Source of the DNA: Candidatus Gastranaerophilales bacterium
Lineage (GTDB): Bacteria; Cyanobacteriota; Vampirovibrionia; Gastranaerophilales; Gastranaerophilaceae
Length of the DNA: 47,697 nt
NCBI GenBank assembly: GCA_947594025.1
Contig: CANQDZ010000008.1
Span: 1 to 47,697, forward strand
Reading direction: 5' to 3'
Of this stretch, positions 25,183-33,335 are shown piece after piece. Position 1 is the first letter of the stretch. Every line of letters starts with the position of its first letter. A program made the translations under genes and the position numbers. Below the pieces are notes generated by a model. It saw nothing but the letters and a program-made list of their open reading frames with translations. It was not told where the DNA came from and did no database searches.

Positions 25183-26511
25183 ATGAAAGAGAAAATTATC
25201 TCAGTTGTCGGTCGTCCAAATGTCGGCAAATCAACTCTTGTAAATAGGATACTGGGCTCAAGAAAATCTATAGTTGATGACTCCGCCGGAGTTACAAGGG
25301 ATAGAATTTATTTTGATGCGGAATGGCAAGGTAAAAATTTTACCTTGATAGATACAGGCGGTATCATAATTGGTGATAAAGAAAGCGAATTTGTAAAAAA
25401 CATATTCACTCAGGCAGCAATTGCCATGAATGAATCGGATTTAATTCTGTTTGTGGTTGACGGTAAAAGCGGAATAAGCCCTTATGATAAAGATATTGCA
25501 AACATATTAAGACAAGGGAATAAAAAGGTTATTCTTGTTGTTAATAAAATTGATGATATAACTCAAATTGGTGATATATCCGAGTTTTATTCCCTATCTT
25601 TAGGCGAACCTATGCCTGTTTCAGCACTTCATGGTTCAGGCGGAATTGGCGACCTGCTTGATGAAATAACAAAAGATATAAAAGAGGAAAAACAAGAGGA
25701 GGAGACCTCTGCAATAAAAATTGCAATTACGGGTAAACCTAACGCAGGTAAAAGTTCAATTCTAAACAGACTTCTTAAAAAAGAAAGAGCAATCGTAAGC
25801 GATGTTTCAGGCACAACCCGCGACAGTATAAATTCCGAACTTACGGTTGACGGGCAAGAGTATGTGCTCATTGATACCGCAGGTATCAGAAAAAAATCTA
25901 AGGTTGATTTTGGAATTGAAGCCTTTGCGGTCGATAGAGCGTTACAGTCAATAAAAGAGGCGGATATCGCCCTTCTTGTAATTGATGCCTCTGAAGGACT
26001 TACGGATCAGGATAAAAAAATCGCACAAACGATTGAAGAAGCAGGCTGCGGAATTATTGTCGTATTTAATAAATGGGATTTGGTTAAAAACACCCAAACA
26101 CAAAATTATGAAAAGAAAATAGAACAAGAAGCTCCGTTTTTAAATTATGCGGATAAAATATTTATAAGCGCAAAAACAGGTCAAAGAGTTGACAGAATTT
26201 TTGAAGAAGTTAAAAAAGTTGCTGCGGAAAGAGCAAAAAGAATTCAAACCGGTATATTAAATAAAGTGGTTAACGATGCAATTGCCATGAACCCCCCTGT
26301 TTCAGTTCATGGCAAGATACTTAGAGTTTACTATACGACACAAGTTAAGACAAAACCGCCGACATTTGTCATATTTATAAATAATATTAAGTTGTTGCAC
26401 GACAGCTATAAAAGATATTTAACAAAAAGAATGCGCGAAACATTCGGCTTTTTTGGCACACCAATCAGAATATCTTTCAGGGAAAAGAAGAAGCAGAAGG
26501 GGGATAAATGA
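25183..26511 (+). CDS. der: Ribosome assembly GTPase Der (EngA)
   Basis: Double-GTPase needed for 50S subunit maturation. Two G-domains in tandem: the first with GRPNVGKSTLVNR, DTGGI and NKIDD, the second with GKPNAGKSSILNR, DTAGIRKKSK and FNKWDLV. A C-terminal KH-like domain ends with RMRETFGFFGTPIRISFRE. From ATG 25183 (MKEKIISVVGRPNV) the product has 442 residues, the family norm. It is the first gene of der-plsY-malic enzyme, with 4-base ATGA overlaps at both junctions. Confidence 0.98.
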   Translation: MKEKIISVVGRPNVGKSTLVNRILGSRKSIVDDSAGVTRDRIYFDAEWQGKNFTLIDTGGIIIGDKESEFVKNIFTQAAIAMNESDLILFVVDGKSGISPYDKDIANILRQGNKKVILVVNKIDDITQIGDISEFYSLSLGEPMPVSALHGSGGIGDLLDEITKDIKEEKQEEETSAIKIAITGKPNAGKSSILNRLLKKERAIVSDVSGTTRDSINSELTVDGQEYVLIDTAGIRKKSKVDFGIEAFAVDRALQSIKEADIALLVIDASEGLTDQDKKIAQTIEEAGCGIIVVFNKWDLVKNTQTQNYEKKIEQEAPFLNYADKIFISAKTGQRVDRIFEEVKKVAAERAKRIQTGILNKVVNDAIAMNPPVSVHGKILRVYYTTQVKTKPPTFVIFINNIKLLHDSYKRYLTKRMRETFGFFGTPIRISFREKKKQKGDK

Positions 26512-27107
26512 TTTTAGCATTGCATGTCCTTATCATAGGTATAATAGCTTATTTCACAGGTTCAATACCAACGGGATATATTGTAGTTAAAGCCTTTAAA
26601 AATCAGGATATAAGAACAATAGGTTCAGGCTCGACCGGTGCTACAAACGTTAAAAGAATTATGGGCAAAAAATGGTTTTTTATTGTTCTTCTTTTAGATG
26701 CAATAAAAGGTATGGCGCCTGTCTTTCTGGCAAAAGCAATCTATCCCGATACTTACGGGATTGCGGCTGTCGCAGGTGCGATATGCGTTATCTTGGGTCA
26801 TTCAAAATCCATATTTCTCGGTTTTTCAGGCGGAAAATCAGTTGCATCAGGTGTAGGCACAATACTTGCTTTAAATCCCCTTGCGGGACTTGTTATAGCT
26901 ATTATTTGGGCTATTATAACTTACTTTTCAAAATATGTTTCTTTGGGTTCAATTATTGCGCTTTCATTATCTCCCGTTGTCATGTGGTATTTTAAAAGCC
27001 CGGCTGCATACATCGCATATTGCGTAGTCGGCGCAATATATATTATCTATCTTCACAGAGAAAATATTAAAAGGCTTGTTAAAGGCGAGGAAAATAAAGT
27101 CAGATGA
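26508..27107 (+). CDS. plsY: Acyl-phosphate:glycerol-3-phosphate acyltransferase PlsY
   Basis: Integral membrane enzyme that acylates glycerol-3-phosphate using acyl-phosphate, first step of phospholipid synthesis. The 199 residues include several hydrophobic helices and the three family motifs: GSIPTGYIVVK, GSGSTGATNVKR and GHSKSIFLGFSGGKSVASG. The start ATG overlaps the der stop (ATGA), and its own end overlaps the malic enzyme start in the same way, so expression is translationally coupled. der-plsY adjacency is a common arrangement in bacteria. Confidence 0.97.
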   Translation: MILALHVLIIGIIAYFTGSIPTGYIVVKAFKNQDIRTIGSGSTGATNVKRIMGKKWFFIVLLLDAIKGMAPVFLAKAIYPDTYGIAAVAGAICVILGHSKSIFLGFSGGKSVASGVGTILALNPLAGLVIAIIWAIITYFSKYVSLGSIIALSLSPVVMWYFKSPAAYIAYCVVGAIYIIYLHRENIKRLVKGEENKVR

Positions 27108-28564
27108 TTGAATACACATCAAAAGTCAAAATAAGGTCAAATGAAGCGCTTGCTCTTGTTTATACTCCCGGCGTTGCAAAAAGTTCTCTTGAAATAAAAG
27201 AAAATCCTGATAGAGTATTTGACCTTACAAACCGTTCAAATTCAGTGGGAGTACTTTCTTACAATTATGAAGATTCCTATAAGCGTGCCGAATTTATTAA
27301 AAAAACACAAAATATAGATTGCTATCCCCTTGAAATTAAAAAAACAAACAAAGAGGATTTGGAATTTGTAATAAACAACATAATGCCTAATTTTATGGGG
27401 GTAGATACTTCCTTAATCGAAGGTAAGCCTTATAATACGCCTTGTGACATTCCAACCGGATCAAAAGCTTGTCTTTATGAAGATAAGATTGAAAAACTTG
27501 AAGCGGTTATGCTTAGAGAGCTGTATGGCGGAGTTGTAGAAACAACAATAAATGAAGAAAAAGACGAAATTATAAAACCGGTTGCTATTTTATCGGACGG
27601 CTCTGCAGTTTTAGGTTTAGGCAACATTGGTGCACTTGGCGCAATTCCCGTTATGGAAGGGAAAGCGGTATTATTTGAGGAACTTGGAGAAGTTTCCGCC
27701 ATATCTTTTTGCGTTCAAACTCAAAAGGAAGATGAAATTATAAAACTTGCATGGCTTTTGGAAAATTCCTTCTCCGGTATAAATTTAGAAGACATATGCG
27801 CACCAAAATGTTTCCGTATCGAAGATGAGATGATAAATTCTCTTTCAATCCCCGTTTTTCATGATGACCAGCACGGGACGGCAATTGTTGTGTGCGCCGG
27901 TTTATTAAATGCGCTTGAAATTACGGGCAAAAAAATTCAAGACATTAAAGTTGCAATTTCAGGGGCAGGCGCCGCGGGAACATCAATTTGCAAACTGCTT
28001 TTAAAATTTGGCGTAAAAAATATAATTATGTCAAATATAAACGGTATTATATATAAGGGAAACCCCGACAATGACTCTGAACTCGAAAAACTTGCAGAAG
28101 TAACAAATAAAGACTGTATAAAAGGAAATCTTGCAGAGGCAGTAAAGGGAGCGGATGTGTTTATCGGGGTTAGCACCGCAAATATTTTAACTGCCGATAT
28201 GATAAAAACGATGAATTCCGACCCCGTTATCTTTGCTCTTGCAAATCCAATCCCTGAAATTATGCCCGATAAGGCTAAAGAGGCAGGGGCAAAAATCACT
28301 TCAAGCGGAAGGTCAGATTTTGATAATCAAATAAACAATTGCCTTGTGTTCCCCGGTTTATTTAACGGTGTTTTAAGCTCAGGATGCAAAAAAATTACGG
28401 ACGATATAAAAATAAGATGTGCAATCACCTTAGCGCACACTATTGAATACGATGAGCTGGATGAAAATTACATAATTCCTGATGCACTTGATCACAGGGT
28501 TGCAAAAAATATTTCAGCATGTATTATTGATTATGTCAGAAATTTTGAAGAAAATAAAGTGTAA
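27104..28564 (+). CDS. Malic enzyme (NAD(P)-dependent malate dehydrogenase, decarboxylating) with large insertion
   Basis: Oxidatively decarboxylates malate to pyruvate and CO2. The catalytic tyrosine is in LVYTPGVAKS (Tyr20), the general-base lysine in VMEGKAVLFE, and the metal and substrate site in FHDDQHGTAIV. The NAD-domain glycine motif is ISGAGAAGTS. The 486-residue length is well above the usual 390-410 of small bacterial malic enzymes. The extra about 100 residues (52-159) lie between NSVGVLS and KPVAILSDGSAVLGLG, segments that are contiguous in ordinary enzymes. The inserted region has its own hydrophobic and charged pattern with three Cys in total and no family I recognise. It is the last gene of der-plsY-mae; a weak AT-rich hairpin follows at 28563-28582. 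Confidence 0.92.
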   Translation: MIEYTSKVKIRSNEALALVYTPGVAKSSLEIKENPDRVFDLTNRSNSVGVLSYNYEDSYKRAEFIKKTQNIDCYPLEIKKTNKEDLEFVINNIMPNFMGVDTSLIEGKPYNTPCDIPTGSKACLYEDKIEKLEAVMLRELYGGVVETTINEEKDEIIKPVAILSDGSAVLGLGNIGALGAIPVMEGKAVLFEELGEVSAISFCVQTQKEDEIIKLAWLLENSFSGINLEDICAPKCFRIEDEMINSLSIPVFHDDQHGTAIVVCAGLLNALEITGKKIQDIKVAISGAGAAGTSICKLLLKFGVKNIIMSNINGIIYKGNPDNDSELEKLAEVTNKDCIKGNLAEAVKGADVFIGVSTANILTADMIKTMNSDPVIFALANPIPEIMPDKAKEAGAKITSSGRSDFDNQINNCLVFPGLFNGVLSSGCKKITDDIKIRCAITLAHTIEYDELDENYIIPDALDHRVAKNISACIIDYVRNFEENKV

Positions 28565-28645
28565 CTTTTAATTGAAAAAGTTCCATTTTGTTGTTTTCAA
28601 AATTTTTTATTATGTACACAATTATAAAATTGAAAGGTATAAAAC

Positions 28646-29323
28646 GTGGACGAACAAGAAGTAAAAGTTGAAGAAACTACTGCAGAAGAAGTTGCTGCAG
28701 AAGAAACGGCAGTTGAAGAAAAAGAAGAAGTTGAAGCTAAAGAAGCAAAAGCTGAAGAAACTGAAGCTCCCGTTAAAAAATTAAGAGGCTCAAAAGCTAA
28801 AGGGCAAGGAAGAAAAAGAAAGATTGAAACAGTTGAACCTGTTGAATCTGAATGGAAAGAACAAGTTGTTCAAATCAGCCGTGTTACAAAAGTTGTAAAG
28901 GGCGGTAAGAAACTTAGCTTCAGAGCAATTGTTATCGTTGGTAACAAAAAAGGTCAGGTTGGTATGGGCGTTGCAAAAGCTGCAGAAGTTATCATTGCAA
29001 TCCAAAAAGCTATTGCAGACGGCAGAAAAAACCTTATCACGGTACCGATTTTCAAAACTACGGTTCCTCACCAAATCACCGGTACTTCAGGGGCAGGTTC
29101 AGTTATTTTAAAACCGGCTTCTCAAGGTACGGGTGTTATCGCAGGCGGTGCGGTGCGTGCGGTGCTTGAACTTGCAGGATATGAAAATATCTTAAGTAAA
29201 TCATTAGGCTCTAAATCTCCGCTAAATGCGGCAGGCGCTACGTTAGACGCACTAAAAAATCTAAAATCATTCGGCGAAGTTGCCAAAAAACGCGGTATTT
29301 CGCTAAAACAAATGTTGGGCTAA
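28646..29323 (+). CDS. rpsE: 30S ribosomal protein S5 with acidic N-terminal extension
   Basis: Component of the decoding-site side of the 30S subunit. The ordinary S5 body begins near residue 68 ([20 protein letters not shown]) and contains the double-stranded RNA binding part and [20 protein letters not shown]. The preceding 67 residues are an extension: about 42 residues rich in E, A and V, followed by a basic patch ([16 protein letters not shown]). Start GTG 28646 with AAAGG about 9 bases upstream. It is the first gene of a ribosomal block; the usual upstream neighbour rplR is not present and the malic enzyme gene precedes it by 81 bases. Confidence 0.96.
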   Translation: MDEQEVKVEETTAEEVAAEETAVEEKEEVEAKEAKAEETEAPVKKLRGSKAKGQGRKRKIETVEPVESEWKEQVVQISRVTKVVKGGKKLSFRAIVIVGNKKGQVGMGVAKAAEVIIAIQKAIADGRKNLITVPIFKTTVPHQITGTSGAGSVILKPASQGTGVIAGGAVRAVLELAGYENILSKSLGSKSPLNAAGATLDALKNLKSFGEVAKKRGISLKQMLG

Positions 29324-29344
29324 TAAATTTAAGGAAAAATAAAA

Positions 29345-29536
29345 ATGGCTAAGAAAAATAATGAAACAATAAAAATAACTTTAAAAAAGGGTTTGGTTGG
29401 TGTACCGGAAAAACACATCAAAATTGTTAAAGCGTTAGGCTTAACTAAAACAAACAGCACCGTGGAACATGTGGCAAGCCCTACTATTATGGGTATGTTA
29501 AACAAAATCCCACATCTTGTAGAAGTTGTAAAATAA
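29345..29536 (+). CDS. rpmD: 50S ribosomal protein L30
   Basis: Small 63-residue large-subunit protein. The family pattern is clear: IKITLKKGLVGVPEKHIKIV, LGLTKTNSTVEH and the end IMGMLNKIPHLVEVVK. Start ATG has AAGGAA about 7 bases upstream. It sits between rpsE and rplO as in most bacterial spc operons. L30 is generally missing from photosynthetic cyanobacteria, so its presence would separate this organism from them if the lineage guess is right. Confidence 0.95.
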   Translation: MAKKNNETIKITLKKGLVGVPEKHIKIVKALGLTKTNSTVEHVASPTIMGMLNKIPHLVEVVK

Positions 29537-29554
29537 AAAAGGTAAGGAAATAAA

Positions 29555-29998
29555 ATGATAACATTAGAAGATTTAAAACCGGCAGAAGGTTCAGTTAAAA
29601 AGTCCAAAAGAGTTGGCAGAGGCCGCTCATCAGGACATGGTAAAACATCTTGCAGAGGCAACAATGGTGAAGGTCAAAGATCAGGAAGATCCTCTAAGAG
29701 AGGTTTTGAAGGCGGACAAATGCCGTCATTCAGACAAATGCCCAAATTAAAAGGTTTCACTAACCATTGGGCTTTAAACACAGTTGCGCTTAACGTTTCA
29801 GACGTAGCGAAACTTGGCGTTAAAGAAGTTGATTTGGCATATTTAGTTAAAAACAACTTGGTAAACAGAAATGCAGCAGTTCTTAGAATTTTAGGAAACG
29901 GCGAAATCTCAAAAGCCGTTACGGTTAAAGCAACATATTTTACCGAAAGTGCCAAAGCTAAAATCGAAGCTGCCGGCGGAAAGGCTGAACTGGTTTAA
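29555..29998 (+). CDS. rplO: 50S ribosomal protein L15
   Basis: Large-subunit assembly protein of 147 residues, normal length. The N-terminal basic stretch KKSKRVGRGRSSGHGKTSCR and GGQMPSFRQMPKLKGF are typical of L15. The start is supported by AAGGAA about 7 bases upstream. Its stop overlaps the secY start codon by one base (TAATG), giving coupled translation with the translocon gene. Confidence 0.97.
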   Translation: MITLEDLKPAEGSVKKSKRVGRGRSSGHGKTSCRGNNGEGQRSGRSSKRGFEGGQMPSFRQMPKLKGFTNHWALNTVALNVSDVAKLGVKEVDLAYLVKNNLVNRNAAVLRILGNGEISKAVTVKATYFTESAKAKIEAAGGKAELV

Positions 29999-31353
29999 TG
30001 CAACAGAGCGGATTAAGCAAAGAACAAATTGCGCAAAACATAATATCAAGCTGGCAGACGAGCGGCTTAAAACAAAGACTTATATTTACGTTTTTAGCTA
30101 TTGCTTTCTTCAGATTTGGCGCACAACTTCCGATTTTCGGAATTAATAATGAAGTATTTCAAAACATAGCATCAGGAAACAACATAATAGGCTTCTTGGA
30201 TATGTTCACGGGGGGTGCCTTGGGTAAAGTTTCAATCTTTGCACTTGGTATCGGACCATACATCACATCTTCAATCATCATTCAACTGCTTGCAGTTGTA
30301 GTACCTTCTCTTGAGAGCTTACAAAAAGAAGAAGGAGAAGGGGGAAGACGTAAATTGCAGCAAATCACAAGGCAATTTACCGTCTTTTTAGCGGCATTTC
30401 AAGCAATTGCATTTGTTGTAATTTTGTCAAAATTGAGCGGTGCCGTAGTTCACACCATAAACCCTTTATTATTCAATATAGGTTCGGTTATAACCTTAAC
30501 AGCGGGCGCAATATTTGTTATGTGGCTTGCCGAGCTTATCACTGAAAAAGGCGTTGGAAACGGCGGAAGCTTATTAATCTTTATCGGTATATTATCGGGT
30601 ATTCCTTTATACATAAAAAATACTTCAATTCTGGTTGCAAATGACAGCCACTTACAGCTTGGTCTTGTTGCCTTGCTTGTAATATTTGTTGCGACAATTA
30701 TTACAATTATTATTTTTCAGGATGCAACAAGAAACGTTCCTATTGTGAGTGCAAGACGTCAGGTGGGAAATAAGGTTTACGGCGGTCAAAATACAAGCAT
30801 ACCGTTCAAATTAAACCCGGGCGGCGTTATGCCCATCATCTTTGCAATTGCAATATTATTGTTCCCGACAACCATATTGAGCTTTGTTCAGCAGATGAAT
30901 ATATCAAACCCGACTTTAAGAAGCATTCTTGAAAACTTAAATTTTTATTTAAGTTCTTCAAGCCCCGTATATTATATGATTTATTTTGGCTTAATTGTGT
31001 TATTGACGTTTTTCTATTCATCAATTATCCCAAATATGCAGCCAAAAGAAATTGCGGCAAACCTTAAAAAGTACGGTTCTGCAATTCCGGGCATAAAACC
31101 GGGTAAACCTACCGAGGAAAAACTTGATGAAATTTTATCAAGAGTTACGTTCATAGGTGCGGTAAGCTTGGGTTTAATTGCGCTTGTGCCGAGTTTGGCA
31201 AGTAAAGTCACGGGTATCACAACATTCCAAGGTATCGGTTCAACGTCTTTAATCATCATGGTTGGTGTTGCGCTTGACTTTATCAATCAAATTAAGGCGC
31301 ATTTATACGCAAAAAATTACGAGAGTTTTTTGCAAAAAAATAATATCAAATAA
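29998..31353 (+). CDS. secY: Preprotein translocase subunit SecY
   Basis: Central channel of the Sec translocon. The 451-residue sequence shows ten hydrophobic helices, the plug and pore region MFTGGALGKVSIFALGIGPY, LITEKGVGNGGSLLIFIGI, and the basic cytoplasmic loop VPIVSARRQVGNKVYGGQN. All are family features. The ATG overlaps the rplO stop. adk follows after 10 bases. Confidence 0.98.
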   Translation: MQQSGLSKEQIAQNIISSWQTSGLKQRLIFTFLAIAFFRFGAQLPIFGINNEVFQNIASGNNIIGFLDMFTGGALGKVSIFALGIGPYITSSIIIQLLAVVVPSLESLQKEEGEGGRRKLQQITRQFTVFLAAFQAIAFVVILSKLSGAVVHTINPLLFNIGSVITLTAGAIFVMWLAELITEKGVGNGGSLLIFIGILSGIPLYIKNTSILVANDSHLQLGLVALLVIFVATIITIIIFQDATRNVPIVSARRQVGNKVYGGQNTSIPFKLNPGGVMPIIFAIAILLFPTTILSFVQQMNISNPTLRSILENLNFYLSSSSPVYYMIYFGLIVLLTFFYSSIIPNMQPKEIAANLKKYGSAIPGIKPGKPTEEKLDEILSRVTFIGAVSLGLIALVPSLASKVTGITTFQGIGSTSLIIMVGVALDFINQIKAHLYAKNYESFLQKNNIK

Positions 31354-31363
31354 GGAATAAATA

Positions 31364-32029
31364 ATGAAAAATGTTTTTATATTTTTAGGTCCTCCGGGTT
31401 CAGGAAAGGGCACTCAAACATCCAGATTGGCCGAGGAGCTTAACTTCCCGCACATAGATACAGGAAGCCTTTTAAGACAAAATATAAAAGAACAGACTCC
31501 TTATGGAATTGAAGCAAAAAAATATATGGATAAAGGACAACTTGTTCCGATTGAAATTGTTCAGGATATTATTTTTGAGAGACTCAAAAAAGATGATGCA
31601 AAAAACGGCTACATATTAGACGGCTACCCGAGAAGCGTCGAACAAGCGGAAGCACTTGAAGTTATCCATGAAAAATTAAAGGAATATTGGAATGATAATG
31701 GCGCAAAAGTAACTGCCGTCTATTTTGATGTTCCGATGGAAAAACTCGTAGAAAGACTTGTAAACAGGCGTTCATGCCCGATGTGCGGAGAAATATACAA
31801 TCTAAAAAATAAAAAGCCCCTAAAAGAAGGCTTTTGTGATAAATGCGGCGTCGAGCTTGTTCAAAGAACAGACGATAATGAAGAAACCGCACGTCTTAGA
31901 TTTGAAACATACAACAAAGAAACAAAGCCTCTTTTGGATTATTACGGCAATAAAAACAATTTAAAAACAATTGATGCCGATAAGGATATTGAAGAAGTTT
32001 GGAATAATCTTCTTAAGGTCGTGAAATGA
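31364..32029 (+). CDS. adk: Adenylate kinase with zinc-binding LID
   Basis: Interconverts ATP+AMP and 2 ADP. The P-loop is GPPGSGKGTQTSRLA. The LID carries CPMCGEIYN and, about 19 residues later, CDKCG, i.e. four cysteines that bind structural zinc as in Gram-positive and many deep-branching adenylate kinases. NRR and the DGYPRS AMP-binding motif are present. At 221 residues it is the long form. Its stop overlaps the map start (ATGA). Confidence 0.97.
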   Translation: MKNVFIFLGPPGSGKGTQTSRLAEELNFPHIDTGSLLRQNIKEQTPYGIEAKKYMDKGQLVPIEIVQDIIFERLKKDDAKNGYILDGYPRSVEQAEALEVIHEKLKEYWNDNGAKVTAVYFDVPMEKLVERLVNRRSCPMCGEIYNLKNKKPLKEGFCDKCGVELVQRTDDNEETARLRFETYNKETKPLLDYYGNKNNLKTIDADKDIEEVWNNLLKVVK

Positions 32030-32772
32030 TACACAGAAAATCGCGCGAAGAAATAAAGTTAATGAAAGAGGCAGGCCATATTGTAGCCCTTGTTCATCAA
32101 GAAATGAAAAAAGTTATAAAACCCGGTATTACAACTTTTGAACTTGATAAAATCGCACACGATATTATTAAAGACAACAAAGCATTTCCTACGTTTTTGG
32201 GGTATAACGGTTTTCCCGCAACAATATGTGCTTCAGTAAACGAACAAGTGGTACATGGCTTCCCGAGTAAAGATGTTGTTTTAAGGGAAGGGGATATAAT
32301 CTCTGTCGATGTTGGTGCAACATATAAAGGGCTTGTGGGTGACAGTGCTTGGACTTATGCGGTAGGAGACATTAAGCCTGAAATTCAAACTCTGCTTGAA
32401 GCAACAGAAAAGGCATTATTTGCGGGTCTGTCAAAAGTTAAAAACGGAGCGCTGCTTGAAGATGCATCAGGTGCAATTGAGGACGTTGCAAAAGAATATA
32501 ATCTTGGAATTGTAAGACAATATGGCGGACACGGTGTGGGACGCAATATGCATGAAGAACCTTTTATTTATAACTATAGAACAGGAAATAATCTTGTTTT
32601 AAAAAGCGGAATGGCACTTGCAATTGAACCTATGTTAAATTTAGGTGTTGACGACGTATATGTATTAGATGATGACTGGACGGTTGTAACAAAAGATAAA
32701 AAATGTTCGGCACACTTTGAACACACTGTTATTGTAACGGACGACGGTATGGAAATCACAACAAAACTTTAA
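32026..32772 (+). CDS. map: Methionine aminopeptidase, type I
   Basis: Removes the initiator methionine. The five metal ligands are all visible: Asp in ISVDVGATYKG and VGDSAWTYA, His in GGHGVGRNMHEEP, Glu in AIEPMLNLG and Glu in HFEHTVIV. The 248-residue length fits type I enzymes without N-terminal extension. It is the last gene of the block; infA and rpmJ, which normally follow, are absent. The convergent nuclease gene overlaps its end by 4 bases. Confidence 0.97.
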   Translation: MIHRKSREEIKLMKEAGHIVALVHQEMKKVIKPGITTFELDKIAHDIIKDNKAFPTFLGYNGFPATICASVNEQVVHGFPSKDVVLREGDIISVDVGATYKGLVGDSAWTYAVGDIKPEIQTLLEATEKALFAGLSKVKNGALLEDASGAIEDVAKEYNLGIVRQYGGHGVGRNMHEEPFIYNYRTGNNLVLKSGMALAIEPMLNLGVDDVYVLDDDWTVVTKDKKCSAHFEHTVIVTDDGMEITTKL

Positions 32773-33335
32773 TCATCGTTTGATACAATGTCGTTGATTA
32801 TTTTTTGATAATCCTTATTTTTATCAAACAGAACTTCTCTCATTTCAAGCTTTTTAAGGGCAACATACCTTATTTTGATATTTTCTGTTTTAAAAAGTTT
32901 TGAGGCGGAATATAAATACACAACGGTTTGAATATCATCCTCGGGATTTTGGGGGATATTTTCGCTTTTCCAATCATAAATTATGTAAGAATTATCCTCT
33001 TTTAAAATAGCGTCATATCTTCCGTTTATAAAAAAATCTTTATCGGACTTTTCTTTTATCCAAAACGTTTGTTCAACACTTTCGTATTTTTCTTTTAGAA
33101 TACCGCTTTGAATAAAGTTTTCCCAAACTTCTTTGTTGTCATCAGACAATTTTTGAACCATTTTTGAAACGTCAAAACCTTTTAGGTAATAAAAAATAAG
33201 CTTATGAAACACATTCCCTGTTTTTTCAAACTCGTTCGTATGCTTGAAAGACAAAGACATTTTATATTTTTTCTTAAATTCTTCCTTGTCTTTTTGAAGA
33301 AGCCTCAAAGAAGATGCACTATAGCTTTCAATCAT
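32769..33335 (-). CDS. PD-(D/E)XK nuclease, RecB/AddB-like, stand-alone
   Basis: Putative Mg2+-dependent DNA nuclease of 188 residues. Motifs of the RecB-type nuclease fold are visible in order: H44 in GNVFHKLIFYYL, D108 in NGRYDAIL, then D121-x-K123 in IIYDWKSEN and QxxxY (Q136, Y140). The protein contains no cysteine at all, so it lacks the iron-sulfur cluster that AddB and Cas4 nucleases carry. The start ATG overlaps the stop of the giant helicase gene by 4 bases (33332-33335). It therefore very likely supplies the nuclease activity for that helicase, which itself has no nuclease domain. Confidence 0.88.
   Translation of the reverse strand: MIESYSASSLRLLQKDKEEFKKKYKMSLSFKHTNEFEKTGNVFHKLIFYYLKGFDVSKMVQKLSDDNKEVWENFIQSGILKEKYESVEQTFWIKEKSDKDFFINGRYDAILKEDNSYIIYDWKSENIPQNPEDDIQTVVYLYSASKLFKTENIKIRYVALKKLEMREVLFDKNKDYQKIINDIVSNDD

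Noticed and set aside
29949-30146. 65-codon plus-strand frame at the rplO-secY junction
   Set aside because: Out-of-frame shadow across two well-supported ribosomal/translocon genes.
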